Source: Stentor coeruleus
Taxonomy: Eukaryota > Ciliophora > Heterotrichea > Heterotrichida > Stentoridae
NCBI GenBank assembly: GCA_001970955.1
Contig: MPUH01000798.1
Location: 1-34,380, forward strand
Length of the DNA stretch: 34,380 nt
Reading direction: 5' to 3'
This document shows, one piece after another, positions 1 through 10,806 of the stretch. The stretch's first letter is position 1; each line of letters begins with the position of its first letter. The notes under the pieces are model-generated. The model was given only the letters and a program-made list of their open reading frames with translations, had not been told where the DNA came from and searched no databases. A program made the translations under genes and the position numbers.

Positions 1-375
1 AGAAGATTATATTATAGTAATAGAGTAAATTAGAATATTTGGGGAAATTAAATTATAGAAATATTGTAGATAATTAGAGGGAAAAGTATATATTATAATA
101 TGGGAATAAACTAAAACATAATGTTAAGCTTAAAAAATATCCAGGCTTAGATATGAACTTAAGCTAAATATTTCTGATAAACTAAGTATTACTACTACAC
201 ACGATTAAATTGCAAATTTGGTTTCATCTCTTATTGAAAAAAGTTATCAAAATATCCTTTATCATCAAATCATCATTCTAATCATAACTTTAAATATTTT
301 ATTTCTTAGATAAATTACAAAATACGTTTAAAATTAAAAATAAGAAAATAAATATCTACTTTAAATCTAAGTTAA
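1..375. other. Gene-free AT-rich flank
   Basis: No open frame of useful length is present on either strand. The sequence is AT-rich with many short A and T runs. It lies 3' of the minus-strand gene that ends at 376, so it probably contains that gene's 3' UTR. I see no structured RNA or repeat. Confidence 0.5.
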
Positions 376-1164
376 TCAATTAGTGTGAATAATACTCTTG
401 CTAAACTTCAAACTTGTCGAACTCACATCTTTAAAAGGATTTAAACATAAGATTGTTTTAAGCACAGAGAAAAATTCATATCTTTTTTGTGTTTCACACT
501 TTAAAACCCCAGCTTCAGGACTATCTTTATCAATGCTTTGCCATAAGAAAAAACTACTAATCCCAACAAAGCAATGCCACATTCCATGATGTATTCTCAG
601 ATAATCTTCACGTTCATTTAATCCTTTTGAAAAAAAGAATACTGCTATAAGAAGTAAACCTACACCTCTCTTAATAAAATATGAATTGTATCTAGGCCTT
701 CTTATGAAAGTAACTTTTAATATGAAAGCTATAACAAAAAGTATAATAGGAATTATTGTATTTTCGAGCTTCCATGCATGATTTGCTTGCATAATCATAA
801 CTATAAAAAGCCCCAGCATGCTAAGATGCATATCTTTTGGGCATACATGAGTTGAATAGTAGCTTCCTTTTTTGTAATTCAAATTATCCATCCAATAGAC
901 GAAAAGCATAATGAAACATTGAATTGACCCTATATTGTCAAGTTTGTGCCATGTTCCTTGATTAAGATAAAGAGTATCCATGTTTATCGATTCAAGTGAG
1001 TGATACATAAAAGAAGTAAAAAAGGTAAAAACTGCTATGTGAAATTGAAAGTAAAGACCTTTATGATAAACAACGTAAAGTGAAGGTAAGCATGCAAAGT
1101 TGGTCAGCCCGGTAATAACAAGCATAAGTTGACGTTCTTCATATGTTAGCCTAGAAGCTACCAT
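376..1164 (-). CDS. CREST-superfamily seven-pass membrane protein, TMEM8/PGAP6-like (DUF3522)
   Basis: A 262-residue protein with about seven hydrophobic segments. Three sites fit the CREST superfamily (ceramidase, PAQR, Per1, TMEM8): Tyr54-His55-Ser56 at the end of an early membrane helix, Asp76 in a KLDNIGS context resembling the Asp-x-x-Gly-Ser of TMEM8 proteins, and a His193-x3-His197 pair (HHGMWH) in the last membrane region. In this superfamily such Ser/Asp/His residues bind zinc and catalyse lipid-amide or ester hydrolysis; PGAP6 members act on GPI-anchored proteins. The protein has no long extracellular N-terminal domain like that of vertebrate TMEM8A, so it is closer to the compact membrane-only members. 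The ATG at 1164 gives the full first helix, and the stop is TGA. Family placement comes from motif reading; substrate unknown. The C-terminal 45 residues are polar and probably cytosolic. Confidence 0.7.
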   Translation of the reverse strand: MVASRLTYEERQLMLVITGLTNFACLPSLYVVYHKGLYFQFHIAVFTFFTSFMYHSLESINMDTLYLNQGTWHKLDNIGSIQCFIMLFVYWMDNLNYKKGSYYSTHVCPKDMHLSMLGLFIVMIMQANHAWKLENTIIPIILFVIAFILKVTFIRRPRYNSYFIKRGVGLLLIAVFFFSKGLNEREDYLRIHHGMWHCFVGISSFFLWQSIDKDSPEAGVLKCETQKRYEFFSVLKTILCLNPFKDVSSTSLKFSKSIIHTN

Positions 1165-1499
1165 TTATAATTTTTCAATAGGCTTTTATTTATTAACTTT
1201 GAAATGCATCAAATTATATGCTATTGTCGTACATTATCTGTATTCTTCTTATAAAAAAATTCAAAAATCAAAATTTAATATTTTTATTTGCAACTGGCAT
1301 AATTCAGTCTAATTTCTGAATGATATAGAATGAAAGGAATAAAATTTATTTATGCAATCAGAAAAACATTAATTGATACTATAAATAAAATTCTAGAAAT
1401 TAGCAGTTAATTAGAGAAATAATTAAAACTTTTTATTTAAGATTTCTATTTTGAGTATGATTAAGCTTATAAAATAAAAGTGCCACTTGAAAGGGGAGG
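1165..1499. other. Intergenic AT-rich spacer
   Basis: About 335 bases with no coding potential that I can see, lying 5' of the minus-strand membrane-protein gene. It should hold that gene's promoter. I recognise no specific motif. Confidence 0.5.
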
Positions 1500-1771
1500 T
1501 TATATCATTAAAAAGTGGTAGCTTCTTTTGAAGTCCCAATCAATAACTTCTTTTATATCTCTAAATCTTCTTTCTTCCAAAATCTTCTTAGAATTCATAT
1601 TCCTAAACAATATGGAAAAAATATTACTCTCTAACAAATTTAAACAATTCTCTAATATCATTATCTTGTAATCTTCAAGCATCACCTTCAGAAAATCTCA
1701 TTATTTCCATCCTTTCTAACCATCATTTCAATTTCCACATCATAAAAGCTAACAAAATCCAAGCCTTCCAT
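1500..1771 (-). pseudogene. Possible small gene (about 90 codons) with a one-base frame break
   Basis: An ATG at 1771 opens 27 codons that end at a TGA near 1690. The frame then shifts and runs 60-odd codons to a stop at 1500. The two parts look like one small, charged helical protein (first part starting MEGLDFVSF; second part containing ILEERRFRDIKEV). Adding one T to the four-T run just before the TGA would join them, which could be a sequencing error in a homopolymer or a real lesion. No 15-nt intron fits: the frames differ by 2 modulo 3, and there is no suitable GT...AG. No family is recognised. It may not be a gene at all. Confidence 0.3.
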
Positions 1772-1859
1772 CTTTTTCACCCCTAATCCTAATCCCTACA
1801 AAAAAACCCAATCTTCTCACAAAAAATCACAAACCATGCCAATAAAAAAGATTTCCTAC

Positions 1860-2672
1860 TTAAAGAATAATAAAAATATTCTTGTTAACCTTCTTTGGGT
1901 CAATAAAAACAATCTTCTCATAAACACCTTTGCAGTTGATTTCCGCCCATAAATCAATAAACATAAACGGATGAGAGCAATGATACTTCTGATCACTCCA
2001 AGGCATAGTCCTAAAATGCACAGTCATCCTAGCATCAGTATTCACATCACACATCTTTAAAAACCCAGTTGTCGTATTACAATCTACATTAAAAAGCCTA
2101 GCCAAAGTACTTTTTGAATATTCTTTATACTCATCAATATTAAATTTATCATATTCTTGTCCACAATCAATAACATAAGACGTTTGATCTGAGAAATATT
2201 TTTTAACAGTATCATTACTGTAAAGGTAATCTTTTATTTCTAACTCATCAAATTCAGGATGTGAAACTTTATCTCTTACACGATAATACCAAGCCAAAGT
2301 TGAGATACCTGAATATATCCAAAAAGGTTTGAAAACTGTTGCGGCTATTAAAGAAAATGTGGCACAAGAAGCTGGGATAATGGCCATTGTTGTAATATCC
2401 ATAGCTCGAAGGTATCTGTATGTAAAGAATTCCCATTGGGCTAAGATGTTGATTTTAAGCCAGAACCTTACAGTATCCCATGGACGATGGATTTTATAGT
2501 CTTTTGAAGTGTGGGTATAAGTGTGCTCTTTACCTTCAAGGCCATATGTTTGGTGTTGTGAGAAATAATCCTTATATCTCGTGTTGTATTTATGACCTCC
2601 ACCAACATACAGGTTTCTGTTAGGAAAGTATTCACCCCATGAGAAAAACCTGTTTAGTTTCCTAGATAGCAT
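1860..2672 (-). CDS. Unrecognised 270-residue protein, possibly membrane or organellar
   Basis: I do not recognise the family. The N-terminus (MLSRKLNRFFSWGEYF...) is basic and aromatic with few acidic residues, which could be a mitochondrial presequence. A Tyr/His-rich stretch follows. One or two hydrophobic segments lie near residues 95-130 (around TTMAIIPASCATFSLIAATVF). The C-terminal half is soluble-looking, with Cys residues near 168, 198, 208 and 231. Tyr/Trp-rich proteins with a single hairpin of this kind are common among ciliate-specific mitochondrial inner-membrane subunits, but that is only an analogy. The start at 2672 is 44 bp from the start of the divergent kelch gene, so the two must share a very short promoter. 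The stop is TAA at 1860. Confidence 0.65.
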   Translation of the reverse strand: MLSRKLNRFFSWGEYFPNRNLYVGGGHKYNTRYKDYFSQHQTYGLEGKEHTYTHTSKDYKIHRPWDTVRFWLKINILAQWEFFTYRYLRAMDITTMAIIPASCATFSLIAATVFKPFWIYSGISTLAWYYRVRDKVSHPEFDELEIKDYLYSNDTVKKYFSDQTSYVIDCGQEYDKFNIDEYKEYSKSTLARLFNVDCNTTTGFLKMCDVNTDARMTVHFRTMPWSDQKYHCSHPFMFIDLWAEINCKGVYEKIVFIDPKKVNKNIFIIL

Positions 2673-2716
2673 ATTTATATTGGTGCATATTGGTAGGCTA
2701 AAAAAAAATATAAATC
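2673..2716. promoter_or_regulatory. 44-bp divergent intergenic region (shared promoter)
   Basis: Only 44 bases separate the start codons of the minus-strand 270-residue gene and the plus-strand kelch gene. Both 5' UTRs and any core promoter elements must lie here or inside the coding regions. It holds a TATTGG-type repeat (TGGTGCATATTGGTAGG) and an A run directly before the kelch ATG. The promoter role is inferred from geometry. Confidence 0.4.
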
Positions 2717-4240
2717 ATGCTCGAAAACTACACACCAGACGATCTAACCCCAGATGAAGTTGAAGTCCGTAACTTCAAAAAGTCCCCCTTAGCCCGGCGA
2801 ATAAGCGATGATATCTTTAATCCTCGAACAACTCGAGAACTTCTCCTTCAGAAAAAAACTCAATTTCGTCAGCTTCTTCAAGACAAAGATAAACGTAACA
2901 GGCGGGTAAGTGAAAGCTATTTCATGGAAACATGTTCAGATCCATTCCATAGAGTGAAAATGCCTTTGATTAGAATTTTCCCATCAAGGTTTAAGCAAGA
3001 TAAAGATACATCAATTCTTGAAGCTAGTGCAAGTGACTTTCAATCTTTATCATTTCCTAACATCTCTGAGGTCTTTTGGAATAAAATTGAAGCTACAGGA
3101 TGGAAACCTGAAACACGTCAACAAGCAACATTAACAGCTGTAGCCAATAAACTTGTTCTTATAGGTGGAGTTAGTCGAAGTATAAATTCAGACGTTAATT
3201 ATTTTTTTCCTGCTTATAAAAAGTGGGAAAAAGTTCAGACTGCAGGTGTTGAGGCTGAACCTAGATTTGGTCATTCTACAGTGGAATATAAGAAAAAAGT
3301 TTATGTTTTTGGTGGAGGGACTGATTTTAACTCGATACACAAGTTGAGGGAATGTTTGAATGGGGTTAAATGTTTGAATGTTGAAAATAAAGAATGGCAG
3401 ACAGTTAGGTGTGAAGGGAGTTTTATTGGTTCAAGGAAACATCATTGTGCAGCGGTTGTTGGGAAGCATATGTTTGTTAATGGGGGTTTTAACCAGAAGA
3501 ATAATTTACTTGATGACTCGGCGGTACTGAATTTGGAAAAGACAAAATGGAAACATTTACATATCAAAGGACATGGACCTGGACTGATTGGTTTTCATAC
3601 AGCAGCGGTTGTCTTGGATTCAGGTCATAAGCCTGTAACAAGTATTTATCATTTGCTTCATATACATAACTCATCAGTAAAATATCCTGGTATCTATATT
3701 TTTGGGGGAATAACTCAAACCCGTCAAGCTTCTAATGAACTTTATCTTCTTAATATTGGCACAAGACCATTAACTTGGTCTAAACCTGAAACCCAAGGTG
3801 CTCCTCCAAGTCCAAGATTCCAACATAGTATGGTTTTTAATGAAAAACTCAATGTCATTGTAATTTTTGGAGGAAGAGCTGATGCTAATAATTCTACACA
3901 ATATACATGTTTCAATGATCTTTATATATTAAAAATGGACAATCTTTTATGGACAACAGTTAGAGTTTTAGGACATGTTCCAGTACCTAGAAGTGGACAT
4001 TGTACAGCATCAATTGGAAGCAAAATTTATCTTTTTGCTGGAGTTAGTACAAATACATATTGTAATGGGGATTTGTTTATGTTAGAACTAAACCCAAAAG
4101 TTGCTAGACATATGATAGAAGATGAGGAAAAAAGAAAAGCAAGGGAAATAGAAATTGAAATGCTGAAAGCAAGAAAAGCTGGCTTGAGTCAAGAAAACAA
4201 AGTTTTGTCTTTGGATTTAGATGAAGAGCAGTTTATGTAA
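2717..4240 (+). CDS. Kelch-repeat beta-propeller protein
   Basis: 507 residues. The first 110 or so are charged and Arg-rich with no recognised fold. Six kelch blades follow, each with the hydrophobic strand and double glycine: LVLIGG, VYVFGGG, HMFVNGGF, GIYIFGGI, VIVIFGGRA and a last degenerate one, KIYLFAGV. Between blades are the usual PRFGHS/PRSGH-type turns and Trp residues. A charged helix of about 55 residues closes the protein. Kelch propellers are protein-binding platforms. With no BTB, F-box or other effector domain, this looks like a stand-alone scaffold, a form common in ciliates. The start is supported by the immediate upstream A-rich spacer. Its end is 24 bp from the end of the convergent coiled-coil gene. 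Confidence 0.9.
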   Translation: MLENYTPDDLTPDEVEVRNFKKSPLARRISDDIFNPRTTRELLLQKKTQFRQLLQDKDKRNRRVSESYFMETCSDPFHRVKMPLIRIFPSRFKQDKDTSILEASASDFQSLSFPNISEVFWNKIEATGWKPETRQQATLTAVANKLVLIGGVSRSINSDVNYFFPAYKKWEKVQTAGVEAEPRFGHSTVEYKKKVYVFGGGTDFNSIHKLRECLNGVKCLNVENKEWQTVRCEGSFIGSRKHHCAAVVGKHMFVNGGFNQKNNLLDDSAVLNLEKTKWKHLHIKGHGPGLIGFHTAAVVLDSGHKPVTSIYHLLHIHNSSVKYPGIYIFGGITQTRQASNELYLLNIGTRPLTWSKPETQGAPPSPRFQHSMVFNEKLNVIVIFGGRADANNSTQYTCFNDLYILKMDNLLWTTVRVLGHVPVPRSGHCTASIGSKIYLFAGVSTNTYCNGDLFMLELNPKVARHMIEDEEKRKAREIEIEMLKARKAGLSQENKVLSLDLDEEQFM

Positions 4241-4264
4241 TTTTACTGCTGATTTGTTAACTAG

Positions 4265-7200
4265 TTATTTTTTTGAGTGTTTTTTCTTGATAACTTTTTT
4301 AGATTTCACAGTTTCGGTTGTGCTAGAAAATGAAAGCTGCTTTCTAAGAGCTTCTTGAGCTTCTTTTGATAACTCTTTTTTGTCTTCTTCTCTTATTCGC
4401 TTTGGGCTAGACATTTGTGCGGATGGGAGTTCAATGAAAAACCCAGGAACGTGTAGTTTACTAAGTGCTAAATATGCAGCTTGAACTGTAACTCCTCGAT
4501 TATCACTTCCTTGTTGTAAGGCAACAATATAAGCTTTTTCGATATCTTCCGCTAGAATTTCAGGGGATAATTTGTTAATCATATCAGTAAAATCTTGATT
4601 TGATATAATGTCGTTACTGTCAAGGTAAGGGAGAATCTTAGTTATTTGTTGACTTGTAATCTGAATAAGCCCAATTTGTACTGAGAACAAAATCGAAGTC
4701 CCTGGTATTTTTATATTCTTACATTCATGGGTGAATTTCTCTTTAGTATACCCTTTATAAAACTGTGGGCTGAACTCTTTTTCAATTTTCTGCATTTGTT
4801 CTTTTTCTATCCATTTCGTTATTTTCTCATCCTCACTAAGTATATCGTTTTTATTCTTATCAGATTTAAAGAACTCATATATAATAGCTAGTATTGTTAT
4901 ATGTTGTTGATCTTCACCAATATCTAAATTGGTTAATATGCACTTATACAATTCAGGGTTATGCATTAATACTGTATGTAAAGAATCAAATACTTCATTT
5001 AAATAATACTCACCTGCTGTTTCTGTGTTTTCAGTGTATAAATTTGATTTTTCCCATATTTTATAAAGTTCTCTAAAAACTTGAAGGATAACTTGTGCTT
5101 GATCGTTAGTTGCAGGAATTTGGTCTTTGTATTGAAGCAATTTACATCCAAGAATTGCATAAGGGCAACTTTCTTTACTTAATAAATAAAGCCCTGGGAG
5201 AAATTCACTAATAAACTGTGAAGCCTCTTTTTTACTTCCATAGATTTCTCTAGCCCTAGTCACAAAAAAATCAGGTACTCCAATATACTCAGTTGACAAC
5301 CCTAAAGTTTTATAGTCTAAATTAGCTTTTTCTAGTAAAAATTCTTCAAGTTCTTTTATAACATTAATTTTTACCATTGGAATAGCTTTTATTGGATTTT
5401 TCCTATAATGTTGTTTAATTTGAGATTTAGTTAAACCTTTTTGATGAATATTCGTCATGATTTCTTCAACCTTTTTATCAGCTAAAGATGGAAGGACAAC
5501 AAGTGTTTCTGATGTATATAAAGTTATTAAATCTAAGTCTTCTAGTATAATATTCGCTGGTATTGATGTAATATTTTTCCATGTCATAAATCTATAGTAA
5601 TTTTTAATCCTACCAATCATGAGGATTCTGAAAAATGTATTTCTTTTTCTGATGATGTGGACCATCTTTAGAGTTTTATTGATTTTTTTATCTAAATCTT
5701 TGGCTTGTTCATCAATACTGATTTTTTCTTTAACTATTTCTTTAAGCTCATATGTAAATTTGTCTATAACAACTTGAGCATCTGGATTTTTTGCTAGAGT
5801 CTCATCGAAAACTTCTAGTTTTTTTTGAAGGATTTCACAAGTCTCTCTTGTATTTAACCATTCGTTTTTATACTTTTCTATTGTCCGGTTTTCATATTGT
5901 AAATCATCGTTAGCTTTTTGTAAATCTTTGATTTTGTTTAATAAGGAATGAATTATTACATCATTTGCTTCTTTTTCTTTTTTAACTAAATCTTTTTCAA
6001 CACTGGACTCTGAGTATAGTTTTCTATAGTTTAATGATGGTTCTAGTTGTTTTTTTAATAAATCAACTTCGTGTTTTTTCAAATCGAGTTCATCAAATAT
6101 TTTACTGATTTCTTTATCATTTCTGTCAACACCAAGTTTGTTTTTCTCTTCAAGCTCTTTTGATATTTTTTCAGCAGACATAATCCTAGTTTTGATTTGA
6201 CCTAGTTCATCTCTTAGTTTTTTTATTTCCTCTTCATATTTTTTAGCATCAGAATTTAGTAGTTCTTTATCTCTTTTTACTATAAGATAATCATCTTCTT
6301 TATCTTCTAAGATTTTTCTCATAGTATTTTTTTCTTCATTTAGTTTTGTAATATCACTGTCTTTAGCTTTTAAAGATTTCTTCAAAGATTCTAAAAGTTC
6401 TTTTCTAAATCCTTCAAGTTTTTTTAAAATTATTACATCCGAGTTTACATGGTTAAATTTGTTGTAAATAGTTATTGTTTCTATATCAGTTACCTTATCA
6501 AACTCTTCTTTTATTTTCAAAGCTTCTTCATCATATANTTTTTCTCATAGTATTTTTTTCTTCATTTAGTTTTGTAATATCACTGTCTTTAGCTTTTAAA
6601 GACTTCTTCAAAGATTCTAAAAGTTCTTTTCTAAATCCTTCAAGTTTTTTTAAAATTATTACATCTGAGTTTTCATGGTTAAATTTGTTGTAAATAGTTA
6701 TTGTTTCTATATCAGTTACCTTATCAAACTCTTCTTTTATTTTCAAAGCTTCTTCATCATATGATGTTAAGTCTTTTAAAGCTTCTCTTATTATATCATC
6801 AATATTATCTTCAACATTTTTAGCTAATTCAAAAATTTCTTGTCTCTCTACAATTTCTGTGGTTTTTTTAGATATTTTATCTATAAAATCTTCAAATCCT
6901 TTCTGAGTCTCTTGAAGCGCTGATAAAATGCTTTTAACATTTTCAGTATCAAAACTAGGTAAAATTAAAATTGTACTTTTAACAAAAGCCTTATCAGAAT
7001 CTTTTCCAAGGACTTTAAAAATCAACTCCAAAAGTTTTTCAATATTTTGTGCATTATTTTTTACACAATTTTGCAACCAAACTAAAAATTCTCCTTCAAT
7101 CATAGCTTTAGCCGAATAACCATATTCTTCTTTAATCTCACCCAACTTTTTTTCTAACTCTAATCGTACTGTACTACGCGATAAAGCTACAGCAAAAGAA

Positions 7201-7805
7201 TCACTCTGCGAAATCCTATTCTTTTCAATTAAATCTTTACAATTTTCAAGTTGAGACCTAATTTCAGGTGCAACTCTTATACTCAAAATTCTTATTTTCT
7301 GTAAAAGAATTTCTTCTCTTTCAATCTCTAAAGTCCTAAAAACAGTTATAAATTCTTTAGAATCTTTACTTAACCCTCCTGTACATTTTGATATTTCCTC
7401 ATAATACATAATCTCATCTGTAGCTTCAAATTTCTCTTCAGGAATAGAATCAGTTGTCCCAATTTGAGCTTTTGTTTCAGCAACATTTTGTTTAATTTCT
7501 TCAACAAGTTGTTTAAGAGCATTAATTGGAGATTTACCACTTGGTCTACCTGATCTAAGATTTTTCTTTGCTTTCATTGATAAACCACCTTTTGATTTGT
7601 TTACTCTTTCCATATCTTCATAAGCGAATTTATCTGAAACTCCTGATAAACGTGATGATTGTATACCATTAGCTGTTTCATATCTATCAAGTAAGTCTAA
7701 AAGTTCTAAAGCTTTTTCTGGAGTAGTTTTAGAATTTTTTATGTCTTGTATGACTTCTTCGAATATTAAATAAAATGCTTTATGGCAGCATTCGTTGAGA
7801 CACAA
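4265..7805 (-). CDS. Large coiled-coil protein, distal part (start unresolved)
   Basis: An open frame running 7805 to 4265 on the minus strand. It is interrupted by an N at 6538 that sits between two near-identical 224-bp copies. Removing the 226-bp surplus restores one frame of about 1100 codons, so the break is an assembly fault. No ATG occurs in frame until 7613, and at 7823 there is an in-frame TGA. So either the gene starts near 7613 (about 1040 residues) or it is the second half of the coiled-coil frame that ends at 7847. The first half holds long Lys/Glu heptads. The last 450 residues look like a helical globular domain, and the tail is very basic (KKVIKKKHSKK). Composition matches the upstream part. 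A structural role, for instance in cortex or basal body, is inference only. Confidence 0.7.
6313..6762. repeat. Duplicated 224-bp flanks around a single N (assembly join)
   Basis: Bases 6313-6536 and 6539-6762 are the same 224-bp sequence, either side of an undetermined stretch ending in the N at 6538. They differ at three sites: 6377 T / 6603 C, 6440 C / 6666 T, 6447 A / 6673 T. The last changes Val to Glu in the encoded protein. Collapsing one copy (226 bp) restores the reading frame. This is best read as two overlapping contigs, probably different haplotypes or copies, that were abutted and not merged. Confidence 0.9.
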
Positions 7806-7846
7806 TCTCCTTGGAAAACTTCAAAAAAGCAAGAAGTTAGAGAGAA

Positions 7847-10647
7847 TCATCCACCAGATTCTTCTTCGAATTGATTTTGGTAGTTGTCCATTTTTTTTTT
7901 CAGAGTGCTTTCTGGGAGTATTTTCATTAGTGTATCACCAACATAGTCAGTTTTTATAAGAATTTCTCCGATTTTTAAACCTATTGCATTGAGACTGTCT
8001 TCAAAGAATTTGATTTGTAAATTAGATTCCTCATCTTCTTTCGCAAGCTTGGCTTTCAGTAATTCTTGTTTCATATTTTCTTTTTCCTTCTCATGTTCCC
8101 TTCTCATACTTTCCATTAAATCTTTAATTTCCTTAACTTTTCTCTTCTCATCAGCTAATAATGATTTGAAATTGTTTTCCATAGTCTTTTTATATTCAGC
8201 AGCTTCAGTTTCATCAACTAAAAGAATTGGATTCCATACAAGTTGTGGCAGTTCTTCATCTTCTTCATACTCAGGAATATGAGCTTTAGCTAAAGATTCG
8301 AGGATTTTATCAAGCAAGTCTATCATCTCAGAATTTATTTCAGCCATAAAACCATGACTGTCTATAAAATTATCCGCAGCTTCAGGAACTTGTCTGATTT
8401 TCCTTAGCTGTTCAACCCTTTTTTTCGATATTTTCCTCAGTTCTCCAGCTGAATTCTGCATATTTTCTTCTATTTGAATAGCTTGGACTAGTTTTGCTAA
8501 TGCACGCTCTTTTCTATAAAGATTTTTTTGAGCTTTTATAAACCCTGATTTTATGCTTGAAATATCTTTATCATCTTCAATTATCATCCTTTTTACTGTT
8601 TCTAATTGTATACCTACTGTTGTTGCTCTGCCTAAATAACTCATCATCATATTCCAACGGGCTTGAAAATCTTTATCTGGGAGTATTTCTATTATAGGCA
8701 TTTCATTAGAATCAACCATTTGCTTGTATTTTTCTTCTTTGCCAAATGCTTTAGCTAAAACTTCAACTGTGAAATTAGAATCTTTCATTAAAGCATTAAC
8801 TTGTTTCATATCTTCTAATGCTGGGACAACTTGTGGGATGTCATCTAAACAATTTTCTATAAACTCTGCAGTGATTTCAAAAGCCTTTTCTATAATTTCA
8901 ACACTTTCTTGTATTTTTGCTTCTTGTATTTTTTGTCCATATCTGTCAGCACAGTCTTGAATTTTCTCGCATTGAGCCTGAGCATTTTGGTCTCCAGGTT
9001 TGATAAGAGTTTTCATTTTAAACATAAGTTTTGCGATTTTGTTGGTTTTATCTTTTAATCCTAAAAAATAATTTCCTACCATACCAGGTGTAAGTATTGT
9101 TAAAATACAATCACGATAGATTTTTAAATTCGCATGATTAACTTTAAGATATTCATCTAAACTCTCATTTATTGGTTTAGGGATTTGTTTTGAAATTCCA
9201 GCTAGGCTGATATAGGATTGTAAGATTTCTTCTTCATCATTAAGTTTTTCTTTGATTGCTGTTATATATAAAGATTCTTTTTCTAAGAAAGTAGTTGATT
9301 TTGATAGGATTTTTTGTTTGAATTTCTCATGTTTTTTCTTTAAATTTGAAAGTTCGCTGATTGTATTTATTGTTTCAGTAAGGGTTGAAGTATTACTTTG
9401 GATTATGCTATTTCTTTGGTTTAATAAAGAGGTTAAGCTTTCATTATAAGCAACTGGATTGGCTGCTATTAAAAGGTTTAGGGTAATTTCAGATGCTTGG
9501 ATTTCTTCTATGGAGTTTCTGAAAATTTGATTGATTTCTATGAATTCTTGATCTAATTGGGATGTTATTACTATTTGTTTTTGTATTAATAAGAGATTCT
9601 GCCACATTATGCCTAAATCTTCAAGTTTTTTCATTGATAGCCTTTTGGAATCTAAACGGAATTTCGCTTCGATATTTTTATTGATCATAGCTACTAGGGT
9701 TTTACTTTCAGAACTCTTCGCTGCCATTAGAGTGAGGATTTTGAAATACTCGTTAAGATTGCTTGTAAAAAGTTTTTCTGTGTCTCCAATAATCCTTTCA
9801 GCTATTTCATCAAGAAACCCTTTCTTCACATTCTCATGTTCATCCAATACCTCCAGTTTTCTAACAATCTCTTCATAATTTCTCTGTAGGCCAACAGCTA
9901 GTTCCTGTAACGTCACTCTCTTAAAAACTCTATTATCCTTGTTATCATCCATAAACTGCGGAAACTTCGGCATACTAGAACTAGCCAAAGCCGCTAATTC
10001 CTCTAAAGTTTTCTCAGAACAAGACAAAGACTTATTTGNTTAAAAACTCTATTATCCTTGTTATCATCCATAAACTGCGGAAACTTCGGCATACTAGAAC
10101 TAGACAAAACCGCTAATTCCTCTAAAGTTTTCTCAGAACAAGACAAAGACTTATTTACTTTATCCCTAATCTCAAAAGTGCTTCTATAAAAATCATTCAA
10201 ATCAAAATTTATTGTCTGTCCCTTATAAAGATCAACCCCTAAGCATCTAAGCATATTCTCTAATTCTCTAATTTTCTCTTTATACTGTTTTAAACTAATT
10301 TCTTGTTTTTCAATAATTTGTTCATTAAGCCTAGCTCTAATTCTTGAAACTTCAACTTCTTCTATCCAAACTTCATAATCCTCAGCAGATTTAAGCTGAA
10401 GTTTTTCACAAAGCAAAGCAATTTTTGTAAAAAAATTTCTTTTAGTTGGCTCATATTCTAAACCCATCATGTTAATACTTTGATCTTTTTGCTGAATAAC
10501 TCTACGAAGATCTTCATTTTCTTTATGTAAACTATCAATTGATTGTTGGTATTTGTTTAATAAAATTTCGCGTTCATAAGAATTTTCAAACCTTTTGTCA
10601 AGAGATTCTTTTTTTAGCCACTCGGGAAGTGAACCAATTTTAGCCAT
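7847..10647 (-). CDS. Large coiled-coil protein, proximal part
   Basis: Starts at the ATG at 10647 (MAKIGSLPEWLKKES...) and runs to a TGA at 7847. It is interrupted at 10039 by an N with duplicated 117-bp flanks. After removing the 119-bp surplus the frame is continuous, with 893 codons. The first 200 residues contain heptad-rich helices. The rest is almost all alpha-helical with long charged coiled coils, strongest in the last 150 residues (ADEKRKVKEIKDLMESMRRE...). There are no membrane segments and no enzymatic motif, and I do not recognise the family. The next frame, with the same style, begins within 45 bp of the stop. The two may be one protein of about 2000 residues split by an error near 7800-7850, or two tandem genes. 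Confidence 0.75.
9921..10156. repeat. Duplicated 117-bp flanks around a single N (assembly join)
   Basis: Bases 9921-10037 and 10040-10156 are copies of one 117-bp sequence around the N at 10039. They differ at two sites (9985 C / 10104 A and 9990 G / 10109 A), giving Ala/Ser-type changes in the protein. Removing 119 bp restores the coding frame. The structure is the same as that of the join at 6538, so the explanation is the same: an unmerged overlap. Confidence 0.9.
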
Positions 10648-10806
10648 TATTATATATTTTATGAGTTTATAAGCTAATAAAATGACTTGATAAAGTTGTG
10701 ATTTGGATTATAAGGGTTTTTTATATAAAATTTACAGGAAAAGATATGGGGATAAGAGAATATTATGAAGATTGTGGCTGATTTTTACAGGTTTTTTAAT
10801 TAAATA

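Noticed and set aside
1781-1798. Telomere-like CCCTAATCCTAATCCCTA
   Set aside because: It holds only three imperfect units inside an intergenic or small-gene region, with genes on both sides. It is too short for a telomere or an internal telomere remnant.
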